Under the pieces are notes generated by a model. That model worked only from the letters and a program-made list of their open reading frames with translations. It searched no databases and was not told the origin of the DNA. Below are positions 1-8,333 of a stretch of DNA of 51,006 nucleotides, piece by piece (the first letter of the stretch is position 1; each line of letters begins with the position of its first letter). The position numbers and the translations under genes were made by a program. The DNA lies in contig NZ_JADEWY010000031.1 in NCBI RefSeq assembly GCF_015207375.1, forward strand, positions 1 through 51,006. Direction: 5' to 3'. This stretch comes from Coleofasciculus sp. LEGE 07092 (GTDB lineage: Bacteria > Cyanobacteriota > Cyanobacteriia > Cyanobacteriales > Coleofasciculaceae).

Positions 1-82
1 GGAGCTGGGAGAGCAGTGATGTGCGCTCGAAAGCTAATTGACAGCGTAAATCCGCTAGTGAACTCAATACAACAAAGGACAA

Positions 83-2686
83 ATGGCTAATGACACATCG
101 CTTAACGGCATTGGCGATTTAACATTAGAGGCAGGGGAATCGAATTTACTCCTGCGCCACTCTACGTTATTATCCAAGGATTCCGCCGTGACTTCTCACA
201 AGGATCTTCAATCTCTGATTGCTGATATCGATCACATCGTCGCCAAGATTGGCTCTCGCCTGCCTTTCTCTAAGTCAAGTGATGGGGCGCAAGAGCGCCA
301 AATTCTGGAGCGAATTCGCAGCTATATAACGTCTCAGCAGCAGAAATCGCCCCCTGCCCTGCCAACTCAGCAGTCAGCCATCGAGCAAATTGTGCAAGGC
401 GTTTCTCACGAAATCGAGGCTCTACGCGCTGATTTAAAGGAACCCTTACAGACAGAACTGGCAGGGTTGCGCCAGCAGCAAGAGTCTTTGATTCGAGAAA
501 TCGAGCAACTAGAGGGCAGGAGACGGCAACTACAGGATACCCTTGCCCAGCAAGAAGCGGCACAAACCCAAAAAATTTCAGAATTAATTAACAATTCCAC
601 CGAAAGCTTAACCCAGCAGCTTACTCAAGTTTTGGTGAATTTGGAAGCCCAACTATTAAGTGGTAAATCCCCAACGGCAGCAAAATCCACTACTATTTCT
701 GAAATCCTGCCCCCCCAAGAGCGGTTGGAACAATTCCGGCAGTTGCAAAGGGAGTCTGATCATATGCTAACCACTCTTGATGCCAATCAACGGGCGATCT
801 TTGAGACACTCCAGCGCAACCTTTACAGCTATGAGGAATCGTTGTCTCAGGGACTAGAAACGATGCATCGGTTGAGCCTGCAAGGGGAGATGCTGTTTAC
901 AGCCCTAGTGAATCGTCTAGCCCAACAGTTGGGACGAGAAACTTCAACGCGGTTGCAATCTTCAACCCCATTGTCTGAAGTGGTGCTTCACTCCCCCCAA
1001 ACGACGAGTCAACCCTCACCCCCAAATCAGCTACTCGGTGAAGGTTGGACAGAAACAGAGCCAACATCTTATCCAGTCGCCGATGTATCGAGCGTGGTGT
1101 CGCTCAATCTGACGCCGCAGCTAAACCCCTTATCCGAGCAACAAGGACTGCTACAGCCCCCCTTCTCGGTAAATACAGCCGGAATTGGCAATGTCACAGG
1201 AACCCTGCATACTAGTGCCGAGGCAGCCCTTAACGAGAGTTTTGGGGAAACTACTGAGTCCCAAGATTGGGAAGCGATTGAAGGACTTGATACAGAACCC
1301 TTCAAGGAAAGCGATCGCATTGATACCTTCATCCAGCTAGATGTTGATACTTTAAAATCACTCCCAGAGCCTGAAGATTTATATACAACAAATATTGAAG
1401 AAAGTCAAGAATTTGATTTCCTAGAAGATTTGGACAATGAGACATCAATTGAAGCCCCACCCTCTTCAGCAGAACCGATAAACACCTCTGAATCCAACAG
1501 ATTGGCAGAATCGGAGGCAGTCACAGAACAGCAGTTGAACACTCAAAGCTACCGCCAAGACATTGAAGATTTATATCAAAGTCTTTTCGGTACAGATTTG
1601 TCCTTTGATGCAGTCAAGGCAGATGAATTGAGTGTCCCAGGTGAGGCGGCTGCGCCAACCTCAGAACCACCAACAGGGGTTACTGATGTTCAACCCCCAA
1701 GGGAAAACCAACCGACTTGTAGCGACTCGACGCCTTTAGTCCTTGTAGAAGAGAATCTTTTTGAAGGATTGGTCGATCCAGCTACCGAACCGGCTGAGGC
1801 AGAATCGAGCATCCAAACGGAAGGACATTTGCCCATGTCATGGGAGAATCTATTGTTTGAAGATGCCGTAGCTCGTACTTCTCAGGAGACAGATGTGGCA
1901 GAAGGTCAGGTGTCAGAGGCAATCTCCCCACCGACCCATGCAGAGACTTCAGACAACGTTGACACGATCGCTACCTTAACCGATTTGTTAGACGAGATGG
2001 GGTTGAGTTACTCTCTACTGGAAACAGCAACTTCCGTAACTCCTATGCCTAGAGAAGAGGAATGGTCGGGAGAGGAAATACCTGAGATAGACCCCCACCT
2101 TGATAGGGTGGACGAGCGCTACATTCCCGCTTCACCTGATGAAGATTTGCTGGCACAGGATGATGAATTTACCAGTTATGCCGACCGGGAAATTCAGCTC
2201 AATCGAGATACCCTACAGCAACTCAGCAAAGACCTCTACAGCTTTGAAGAATTTGAGCATGAGGAAGTTTCTCCTCAAGAGCAACAGCCAAAACGCGAGA
2301 GTAACCCTGTAACCCCTGCACCAATACCCAAGCCGGATTTAGTACCTCCACCACTATTTCCCATGTCAGAAGAGTTACTGGCAGAAGATTGGGAAGAATT
2401 TGCACTCCACGATTTCTCAGACGAGGATTTACCCTTTTCTAGCTGGGAGAAGGTCGCAATTGATGAGTTATCCGTTAACAATTTCGATGATGTTGCCAAT
2501 GAGGAAGAAGAAACAGCTCTGCCAGCACCTGAACCCGTTGAGTCAGCATTGGTAGCAGATGAGGAGCCAGAAAATGAAGTTGAGGATACTGGTGAAATAG
2601 ATGCCATCAGTCCACGGGGGGATGATAATTTATCGAATCGTGAGCAAAACGAGGGTCAGAATGAGAACATCACAGGTGTAGAATAA
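83..2686 (+). CDS. Large acidic coiled-coil protein, function unknown
   Basis: 867-residue protein that I do not recognise as a named family. Residues about 100-190 are rich in Gln, Glu and Leu with heptad-like spacing (for example LAGLRQQQESLIREIEQLEG), which suggests a coiled coil. From about residue 320 to the end it is dominated by Glu, Asp, Ser and Pro, and short DL-Y/F motifs recur (DIEDLYQSLF, LSKDLYSFEEFE), so it is probably largely disordered with linear motifs. No signal peptide or membrane segment is seen. The ATG is preceded by AAAGGA, a usable ribosome binding site. It ends 27 bases before an Hsp70-fold ATPase gene, so the two are probably one operon and possibly partners. A scaffold or client/adaptor role is inference only. 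Confidence 0.75.
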   Translation: MANDTSLNGIGDLTLEAGESNLLLRHSTLLSKDSAVTSHKDLQSLIADIDHIVAKIGSRLPFSKSSDGAQERQILERIRSYITSQQQKSPPALPTQQSAIEQIVQGVSHEIEALRADLKEPLQTELAGLRQQQESLIREIEQLEGRRRQLQDTLAQQEAAQTQKISELINNSTESLTQQLTQVLVNLEAQLLSGKSPTAAKSTTISEILPPQERLEQFRQLQRESDHMLTTLDANQRAIFETLQRNLYSYEESLSQGLETMHRLSLQGEMLFTALVNRLAQQLGRETSTRLQSSTPLSEVVLHSPQTTSQPSPPNQLLGEGWTETEPTSYPVADVSSVVSLNLTPQLNPLSEQQGLLQPPFSVNTAGIGNVTGTLHTSAEAALNESFGETTESQDWEAIEGLDTEPFKESDRIDTFIQLDVDTLKSLPEPEDLYTTNIEESQEFDFLEDLDNETSIEAPPSSAEPINTSESNRLAESEAVTEQQLNTQSYRQDIEDLYQSLFGTDLSFDAVKADELSVPGEAAAPTSEPPTGVTDVQPPRENQPTCSDSTPLVLVEENLFEGLVDPATEPAEAESSIQTEGHLPMSWENLLFEDAVARTSQETDVAEGQVSEAISPPTHAETSDNVDTIATLTDLLDEMGLSYSLLETATSVTPMPREEEWSGEEIPEIDPHLDRVDERYIPASPDEDLLAQDDEFTSYADREIQLNRDTLQQLSKDLYSFEEFEHEEVSPQEQQPKRESNPVTPAPIPKPDLVPPPLFPMSEELLAEDWEEFALHDFSDEDLPFSSWEKVAIDELSVNNFDDVANEEEETALPAPEPVESALVADEEPENEVEDTGEIDAISPRGDDNLSNREQNEGQNENITGVE

Positions 2687-2713
2687 AAAATTCTCATTAC
2701 CACCTTTACCTCA

Positions 2714-4576
2714 ATGCCTCCACAATCTGCTCGACCAGAGGCAGATACCAGTAACGCCCTCTGGTATTTGGGAATCGATTTCGGAACGACTGGTGTTTCG
2801 GCTGTCCTTCTGAATCAAGTTACGGGTCAGCAGTACCCGATTTACTGGCAGAATAACTTGCAAAGGGTGAACGACTCCTTCGCAAAACCTCGTTTTGGGG
2901 AGACTCTGTTTCGCTTACCGGCTATAACTTATTCAGGTCTTGGGGTAAAACGGCTTTTTGTTGAACCCCCAGGGGCATCCGTGGCGATTGGTTCCCTGGC
3001 ATCTCTCTTGGCAAAAGAACCGGGAATCTACTTACAGAATTTCAAACCCTATTTGCAGGTTGGAATTCCCTACTACTGTCCCCAGCGTCATGAGTGGGAA
3101 CCTACCTTGCAGTTGCCAGGTCAGCAACTTGTTTCTCTGTACTGGGTAAGGTGGTCTATTCAGGCTATTTTAGCGACTCTCACACCAGAGAGTACCTTAC
3201 CAGATGTAGCGATCGCAGTGGCAGGGGTAGGTCTAGATTCGGAAACCCTGGGTAGTGCCTTAGGGCAACTGGCGGGAGTGATTTTAAATTGTCCGGTCGA
3301 TGGGAGTGATACTTATCAGCTCAACCTCCGGGAAGCGGTTATTGCCGCTAAGTTGGTGCCGGAAATTAAACAAATTGTTTTCGTTGAAGATGCGATTGCC
3401 ACTATTTTGGCAGGATTACCCAGGTTTAAGGGACAAGACACTGGCAGAATAGAAAACCCAGAGACTGGCAACCGACCTTCACCTTGGTATCCTCAGCGTG
3501 GCAGTACTTTGGCAATTAATGCCGGAGCAACGACTACAGAACTAGGTGTCGTGAATTTGCCCCATAACCTTCAAGGTTTGACCTACAACAACTTTACGTT
3601 ACATGGCTGGTCTTATGGAGGTCAGGCTATCGATCAGGATATTTTCTGGCAGTTGTTGTATCCCCAATTGTCTGAGACGCAACGTCAGAAGTTGTCCCTT
3701 GAACCTGATTTAGAAGTTCCGGAACCCGGTCACTCTGACGAGCTAAAACGCAATCGCGCTGCTTTCTTGTTGCAGAGTTCGGATTTTGGAGAGGCACTGC
3801 TCAAAGCTTGTGGCTATTTGAAGCTAATTTTACAACACAAAGAGGAATTTACTTTAGAGCTGGGACGCGATCGCTGGACGGTGAAGCGTCGGGATTTAGA
3901 GACAAAGGTTATTTTCCCGTTTCTCGAGCAGCTCAACCAACAGCTCAACACGCTGCTGGCTAAAGCTGGATTATTGGCACAAGGAATCGTTCAACTTGTC
4001 TGTAGAGGCGGGAGTATGACTTTCCCCCAGGTACAGCACTGGCTACAGCAAAAATTTCCCAATGCCATTTTCATTGAAACTGTCGATTTACCTGAAGAGT
4101 GTTGGGTTGCGGCTGGACTGGCAACTGTACCTCTTTATCCCCAGGTTTTAAATTATCATCAGCAGCAATACAGTGATTATTTCCTACTGTTGGAACTCTT
4201 ACGAGCTTTTACGAACAGCGGCGTTGAGTTTTCACTGCATACCTATAGTATTGGGGATATCCTACAGCGGTTAGAGCGGCGAGGTCTCAATACTAGCCCT
4301 TGTTACGAACGTCTTGTCAGACTTTTAGAAGGTCATTTACCTCCCGGTTTGATCCCAACGGTTGAGTATGGGAGTCTACTATCTCATGCATCGCAGGAAA
4401 ATCTGCATTACTCTCGCATCGCTGCTGCTGAACTTTTTTCTATCGAGGGTGGGAGATTGCGCCCCAATCGTCAGCAGCACGAGTATTTGAATGAGTATAT
4501 GGAGCTGGTTTTGTCAAGTATTTACCAAACGTTTGAAGAGCCATTGATTGTCAATTTCTCTCCATCAAGCTTTTGA
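2714..4576 (+). CDS. Hsp70/actin-fold ATPase-like protein without a normal substrate-binding domain
   Basis: 620 residues. The N-terminus carries an Hsp70-type phosphate-1 loop (YLGIDFGTTGVSAVLL, about residues 18-33). A second phosphate-like loop is degenerate (INAGATTTELGVV, about 270-282, where Hsp70 has DLGGGT). An adenosine-type motif follows (CRGGSMTFPQV, about 435). A connect-1-like stretch (IVFVEDAIATILAG) precedes the second loop. The last 130 or so residues match no Hsp70 substrate-binding domain known to me. The nucleotide fold is therefore seen, but ATPase activity is uncertain. It lies 27 bases downstream of the acidic coiled-coil gene and is probably cotranscribed with it. It could be a nucleotide-switched assembly factor; function unknown. 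Confidence 0.8.
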   Translation: MPPQSARPEADTSNALWYLGIDFGTTGVSAVLLNQVTGQQYPIYWQNNLQRVNDSFAKPRFGETLFRLPAITYSGLGVKRLFVEPPGASVAIGSLASLLAKEPGIYLQNFKPYLQVGIPYYCPQRHEWEPTLQLPGQQLVSLYWVRWSIQAILATLTPESTLPDVAIAVAGVGLDSETLGSALGQLAGVILNCPVDGSDTYQLNLREAVIAAKLVPEIKQIVFVEDAIATILAGLPRFKGQDTGRIENPETGNRPSPWYPQRGSTLAINAGATTTELGVVNLPHNLQGLTYNNFTLHGWSYGGQAIDQDIFWQLLYPQLSETQRQKLSLEPDLEVPEPGHSDELKRNRAAFLLQSSDFGEALLKACGYLKLILQHKEEFTLELGRDRWTVKRRDLETKVIFPFLEQLNQQLNTLLAKAGLLAQGIVQLVCRGGSMTFPQVQHWLQQKFPNAIFIETVDLPEECWVAAGLATVPLYPQVLNYHQQQYSDYFLLLELLRAFTNSGVEFSLHTYSIGDILQRLERRGLNTSPCYERLVRLLEGHLPPGLIPTVEYGSLLSHASQENLHYSRIAAAELFSIEGGRLRPNRQQHEYLNEYMELVLSSIYQTFEEPLIVNFSPSSF

Positions 4577-4597
4577 TTAGCTTGTCACCCCTTCAGC

Positions 4598-4881
4598 TTA
4601 GTTGGATGGGTTGGGAATGGCTTCTGGGGCAGTGTCTAACATGATTTGGTAGCGAATGCTGGGATTATTGGCTCGGAAGATTTGCAGATAGGCTTCTGCG
4701 TCACTGCGGCGGCGACAGCGAAGGATGATGGCGGTTTGTTTGTTAGCAAGGGGATGAATGATGCACCAGGGCTTGAGTTGGTCTTTGTAGGTCATAAGAT
4801 GTTCTGGGTTATGGGTTGTTTTTTTTGGACAGCCATGTCTGTTGCGACGCGATGAGCTTCGATCGCTTTGGATTTTTTCAT
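4598..4881 (-). pseudogene. Small gene split by a frameshift at an A8 run
   Basis: An ATG at 4881 opens a 29-codon frame ending in a TGA at 4794-4792. That TGA overlaps the ATG (4795) of a 65-codon frame beginning MTYKDQLKPW and ending at 4598. The first frame contains eight consecutive A residues (plus-strand T run at 4819-4826). A one-base shift there joins the two frames into a continuous 94-residue protein reading through TTHNPEHLMTYKD. The 65-residue part is basic in its middle (CRRRSDAEAYLQIF) and looks like real protein. Either a single-base indel has split one gene, or expression uses slippage on the A8 run, or these are two coupled genes with an ATGA overlap. Function unknown; it is divergent from the XRE gene. 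Confidence 0.45.
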
Positions 4882-4913
4882 AGATATTTGATTAAGATGA
4901 GACACTGAAAAGG

Positions 4914-4970
4914 AAAGACCAGTCAGCCACGCCGTATCTAGACGGAACTGTTTCAGTCGGCTGGTCTTTT
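4914..4970. terminator. Strong hairpin between divergent genes
   Basis: AAAGACCAG at the left pairs with CTGGTCTTT at the right. GCC/GGC extends the outer stem with a three-base bulge, and CCGT/ACGG forms an inner stem. A T run follows on the plus side and A residues precede it, so it looks like a bidirectional intrinsic terminator. It lies upstream of both flanking genes, which is unusual for a terminator. It may instead be a leader attenuator or end a short untranslated transcript. Confidence 0.5.
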
Positions 4971-5049
4971 ATGCTGTGTACCAACATGAACTTTAGCTGC
5001 TGTTGACTCTGACTGTCAAGAGCAAAAGTTCCGGAATTTAAGTTCTATA

Positions 5050-5295
5050 ATGGCAGACTCAAACGAAAGAAAATCTGAATTAAGACTCCTCAGAGAAGCG
5101 GCTGAACTGACTCGAGCTGAACTGGGAAGGCGTATTGGAGTATCTGAACGCCAAATTTATGACTGGGAAAATGGGATTAAGCTGCCACGAATTGATAGAG
5201 CAGTGGCTCTGGCGCGTGAGTTAGGTGTTTCGCTTCAGACTGTCTGTAGTGCGATAGGCATTGATGTAACGGGTGTTCCCGATAAGGAAACATAG
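5050..5295 (+). CDS. Small XRE-family helix-turn-helix regulator
   Basis: 81 residues consisting almost only of a Cro/C1-type HTH domain (about residues 10-65). The pattern LRLLREAAELTRAELGRRIG...SERQIYDWENG...PRIDRAVALARELGVSLQ gives all five helices. There is no C-terminal ligand or peptidase domain. Such stand-alone regulators often control neighbouring defence or toxin-antitoxin genes. Here the next gene, about 115 bases downstream on the same strand, encodes a HEPN-motif protein, and an 11-bp-spaced direct repeat lies between them. A repressor role for that promoter is inferred, not shown. Confidence 0.85.
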   Translation: MADSNERKSELRLLREAAELTRAELGRRIGVSERQIYDWENGIKLPRIDRAVALARELGVSLQTVCSAIGIDVTGVPDKET

Positions 5296-5369
5296 CTGCG
5301 ATCACAATCGGAGAGCAATTGGTAAGGAATGAATGTTTTTGGCACTTTTGGAGTTTGGAGCGATCGCGC

Positions 5370-5394
5370 TATACTATAATACAATCATAATACA
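5370..5394 (+). promoter_or_regulatory. Putative promoter and direct-repeat operator before the HEPN gene
   Basis: An AT-rich stretch contains TATACT and an overlapping TATAAT, both plausible -10 boxes. ATAATACA occurs at 5376-5383 and again at 5387-5394, exactly 11 bases apart, i.e. on the same helix face. This fits binding by a small dimeric HTH protein such as the XRE regulator just upstream. No convincing -35 box was identified. Confidence 0.35.
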
Positions 5395-5412
5395 GATTGG
5401 TTGATCTTAACA

Positions 5413-6858
5413 ATGCTTCCTCAACATAAAGACCTACTCCTCAAAGAAAAAGTCAAACTCTACAACAATATCGCCAAGCTTAACGACTGCGAGGGACGTT
5501 TACTAGCAGAACTTGAAGTTTATCCCACACCGCGTATTGTTTGGGAATTTGAAATCCTCGGTGAGATTCAATGCAATTTTCCTTATGGTGCTGGTTGGGG
5601 AATAGAGCCATTAGACTCCCTAATTGGACACTTATTTTCCATAAAGAAGCCAGTGTGCAGTGGTTCTTCTTCCAGTCTGGGACCACGAGAAGCCATAAGA
5701 GGATCAACTGCTGAGGCGGTTTACGGTGACATAGAAGCAGAAGCACACGTATTTACTTTCTATCTACCTAACACTCGCTTTCAGTCCACAAGTGTCTTCC
5801 AAGAGAGAATAAGAAAAAGTTCAAGAGAAACGAACAGTGATAGAGAAGTAGCATCAGAGGAAGGAGGACGGTATATAGAATCACATTTAGATGATATTTG
5901 GAGTATTCGCTTAGATATCCGTGCTGATGCACTAGCTTGGCTAGACCGAAAGAATCGCAATACAGGTACGCTCATCACTACCGTAGGAAGGCTTTACCAA
6001 CCCAAATACAAGGTGAAAGAGCCTGAAACTTTTTCTGAGCTTCAGACTATGACACTCAAGAATGCTTTAGAGCGCCTTAAACACCTTAGCCGATTTTTGT
6101 CTTACGCCAACGGAGGCTATATTGGCCCTCTTTACATTGAGGGATACGAATATGCGAAGGAGCCATTAAGACAAACTTCTTGTGCGGTTTCTCTAGCATT
6201 TGAAACTACTCCACTCGAACAACTGTGTTCTTCATGGGTGACTGGAGAAAGCGACCTTAGAGTTTACATAAACTACTTACCTTGCTTCGAGCGAATGATG
6301 CAAAACCCATCATGGCAAGAGACTTTTGATTTTACACTTGCTCAGTATTTTCAGGCAACACGCCCCAGGACAATATGGCAAGTTATAGCAAGTGCTGCTG
6401 GTGCTGCCCTTGAACGATTAAGTTACACCATTCTTGTTGAAGAGGAAACTAATTCTACGATCAAAGCTGATTGTAAATTAATTTTTGATATAACACAAAA
6501 ATCAGCAGCTATACAACGCTGGAATCTCGGTAAAAAACCAGGTCAGGAAAATATTAGTATAACTGGTAAACGTCTCAGATTGTTACTTGAACACATAGGC
6601 TTAACTCAGAGTAGAGGTTACAACGATATAGATGATGTTCCTTCTTTTCTTGAGGTGCGAAACGATGCAGTTCATCCAATAGTAGGCACCATGACACTTG
6701 AGCAACGCAAGAAGTTGATTAACCAAGCTATCCAGTGGATTGACGAAGTTTTGTTGTGGCGAATTGGTTATAGTGGCAAGTACCTTGACCGCATACAAAA
6801 CCCAGGCATCTCTACAACTCCACGTTACGATCTGAGTTTACGTGTTCCAAGTTGGTAA
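5413..6858 (+). CDS. HEPN-motif protein, ApeA-like candidate defence RNase
   Basis: 481 residues from the ATG at 5413; the frame is open to a TTG four codons earlier. Near the C-terminus, FLEVRNDAVHP gives an RX4H signature (Arg about 416, His about 421) inside predicted helices, the hallmark of HEPN ribonuclease domains. The larger N-terminal part is mainly beta-like and then helical, with no catalytic motif I recognise. Length and architecture resemble ApeA-type abortive-infection proteins (N-terminal sensor, C-terminal HEPN), but I cannot confirm homology without a search. It sits behind a small XRE regulator and before UPF0175 and Uma2 genes, a typical accessory or defence context. No Shine-Dalgarno is obvious. 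Likely cytoplasmic. Confidence 0.65.
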   Translation: MLPQHKDLLLKEKVKLYNNIAKLNDCEGRLLAELEVYPTPRIVWEFEILGEIQCNFPYGAGWGIEPLDSLIGHLFSIKKPVCSGSSSSLGPREAIRGSTAEAVYGDIEAEAHVFTFYLPNTRFQSTSVFQERIRKSSRETNSDREVASEEGGRYIESHLDDIWSIRLDIRADALAWLDRKNRNTGTLITTVGRLYQPKYKVKEPETFSELQTMTLKNALERLKHLSRFLSYANGGYIGPLYIEGYEYAKEPLRQTSCAVSLAFETTPLEQLCSSWVTGESDLRVYINYLPCFERMMQNPSWQETFDFTLAQYFQATRPRTIWQVIASAAGAALERLSYTILVEEETNSTIKADCKLIFDITQKSAAIQRWNLGKKPGQENISITGKRLRLLLEHIGLTQSRGYNDIDDVPSFLEVRNDAVHPIVGTMTLEQRKKLINQAIQWIDEVLLWRIGYSGKYLDRIQNPGISTTPRYDLSLRVPSW

Positions 6859-6906
6859 GTTGACCCACCCCCAGTTTCCATTATTATCTCGCCTGAACTA
6901 TCAACC

Positions 6907-7263
6907 ATGAGTACCATTCAACTCGATATTCCAGAAGAAATATTAATCAGCCTCAAAGAAACACCCGAAACTATTGCCAGAGAACTCCAAATCTTAGCCG
7001 CCGTTAAACTCTTTGAACTCGGAAAACTTTCATCAGGACGTGCTGCTCAATTAGCCGGAATCTCACGAGTAGAATTCCTGATGCTACTAGGACGTTATCA
7101 GGTATCTCCCTTCTCTTTAACCACAGAGGAACTAGAATACGTCAAGGCAAGATCCCCGACTTGTTTAAGAAGTCGGGGATCTGAACCACCCCTCAAAAGT
7201 GCGATCGCTAATCACGCCAACAAATCATCAACCGCCACACTAAACCCCTCTAAAACCCTCTGA
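6907..7263 (+). CDS. UPF0175 family antitoxin-like protein with a repeat-derived C-terminal tail
   Basis: 118 residues. Residues 1-80 match the UPF0175 pattern: a short beta start (STIQLDIPEEI), then ARELQILAAVKLFELGKLSSGRAAQLAGISRVEFLMLLGRY, a ribbon-helix/HTH-like fold often annotated as an antitoxin. Family members usually stop soon after a TTEELE-type end. Here a 33-base palindromic repeat starts right after EYVKA, and the frame runs on about 38 residues, ending 52 bases inside the convergent Uma2 gene. The tail is therefore probably an artefact of repeat insertion. No obvious PIN-type toxin partner follows. Confidence 0.7.
   Translation: MSTIQLDIPEEILISLKETPETIARELQILAAVKLFELGKLSSGRAAQLAGISRVEFLMLLGRYQVSPFSLTTEELEYVKARSPTCLRSRGSEPPLKSAIANHANKSSTATLNPSKTL
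7150..7182. repeat. Palindromic dispersed repeat inside the UPF0175 reading frame
   Basis: AGATCCCCGACTT is followed by a 7-base loop and then AAGTCGGGGATCT, a perfect 13-bp inverted repeat. From memory, short palindromes of this kind are dispersed in cyanobacterial genomes. Its position just past the expected end of the UPF0175 domain suggests it removed the original stop codon. It could also fold as a 3' hairpin. Confidence 0.7.
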
Positions 7264-7772
7264 CTCCTAACAACATCACCCCGATTAAACAAAATTTGCC
7301 GCTGTTCAGTAATAACCAAAACCCACTGACTCTCAGGAAACAGTAACCAAACTTCCTGACAACCCGATTGCAAATACTCTTTAACCTTAGTAAAAACCTC
7401 TTCCGCCCCATCAGTTGGCGAAATAACCTCAGCAATTAAGAGAAAACTTTGGGATAAAACCGTAAAATCGCCAAATTGTTCAACCAATTCTGGTGTCAGA
7501 TAAGAAACATCAGGACGACGCCCCCGTTCCCCCGTCCAACAAGAGGCTTCAGTGTAAACATCTCCTCCCTGACCGCTGGAAGTCTTGTAATTTATCCAAT
7601 AAGCAGCTAGTTTGGCTTGAATCCGACTATGTTTGGCTGTCATTCCCTGTTTCTCCACCAATTGCCCATCCACCCATTCCATATGTTCAGGGGGATTAAG
7701 TAAATAGTCGTCTACAGAGAAAACTTTAGAGTTAATTTTAGATTCATTTGAGGCAGCGATCGCACTCACCAT
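7212..7772 (-). CDS. Uma2-family (DUF820) PD-(D/E)XK nuclease-fold protein
   Basis: 186 residues with the usual Uma2 layout: EHMEWVDGQLVEK near the start, then HSRIQAKLAAYWINY, then RRPDVSYLTPE (catalytic-type Asp) and FLLIAEVISPTD (Glu of the PD-(D/E)XK core), ending with KVKEYLQSGCQEVWLLFPES. This family is multi-copy in cyanobacteria; its biological role is unsettled and restriction-like nuclease activity is assumed from the fold. The start is ATG at 7772. Its 3' end overlaps the extended UPF0175 frame by 52 bases on the other strand. Confidence 0.9.
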   Translation of the reverse strand: MVSAIAASNESKINSKVFSVDDYLLNPPEHMEWVDGQLVEKQGMTAKHSRIQAKLAAYWINYKTSSGQGGDVYTEASCWTGERGRRPDVSYLTPELVEQFGDFTVLSQSFLLIAEVISPTDGAEEVFTKVKEYLQSGCQEVWLLFPESQWVLVITEQRQILFNRGDVVRSQRVLEGFSVAVDDLLA

Positions 7773-7871
7773 AGCTATTCATTCTCCTTTGCCAGATTTA
7801 CTCCCATTATCCGTACTTGGGGAAAGCAGATCGCACCTCATCTCACTTACCTCTCCAAAGTGCGATCGCTA

Positions 7872-8207
7872 TTAGGACGATACGTTATCCGAAATCCACT
7901 GCAAATAAGACTCAGAACCCGCCACAATAGGCAGCGCAATAATTTCGGGGACTTCGTAAGAATGCAACTCCCGAATCTTCGCCGCCAACGCCTCCAATTG
8001 CGCTAAGTCTGTTTTAATGATCAGTTGCCACTCTTGCGCCAAATTCACCTTACCCTCCCAGGTGTAAATTGATCGGACAGGCTTTAGGTTGACACAAGCC
8101 GCCATTCGTGATTCAACTAACGCTTTAGCGATCGCTTCTCCCTCATTCTCAGAAGAAGCCGTTACCAGTACGACACCATAGCTAGGAATAGAATTGTTAT
8201 CCATCAC
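7872..8207 (-). CDS. cutA: Divalent-cation tolerance protein CutA
   Basis: 111 residues, the usual CutA1 length. The ferredoxin-like trimer family is recognisable from VVLVTASSENEGEAIAKALVESRMAACVN, then SIYTWEGKVNLAQEWQLIIKT and HSYEVPEIIALPI. CutA was first linked to copper tolerance in E. coli, but its physiological role is uncertain and many homologues are just very stable trimers. It reads from an ATG at 8207. Nothing nearby indicates metal handling. Confidence 0.93.
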   Translation of the reverse strand: MMDNNSIPSYGVVLVTASSENEGEAIAKALVESRMAACVNLKPVRSIYTWEGKVNLAQEWQLIIKTDLAQLEALAAKIRELHSYEVPEIIALPIVAGSESYLQWISDNVSS

Positions 8208-8333
8208 CGATCGCTCCGTCCCAACATCCCGTTGATTTTATCAACTACCCAGAAAAAACACACGAACTACTAAAATACAGAAGATTCACCCAAACCCGGT
8301 CAAACTTCAATTTCGCGATCGCTAGAAACCGAC

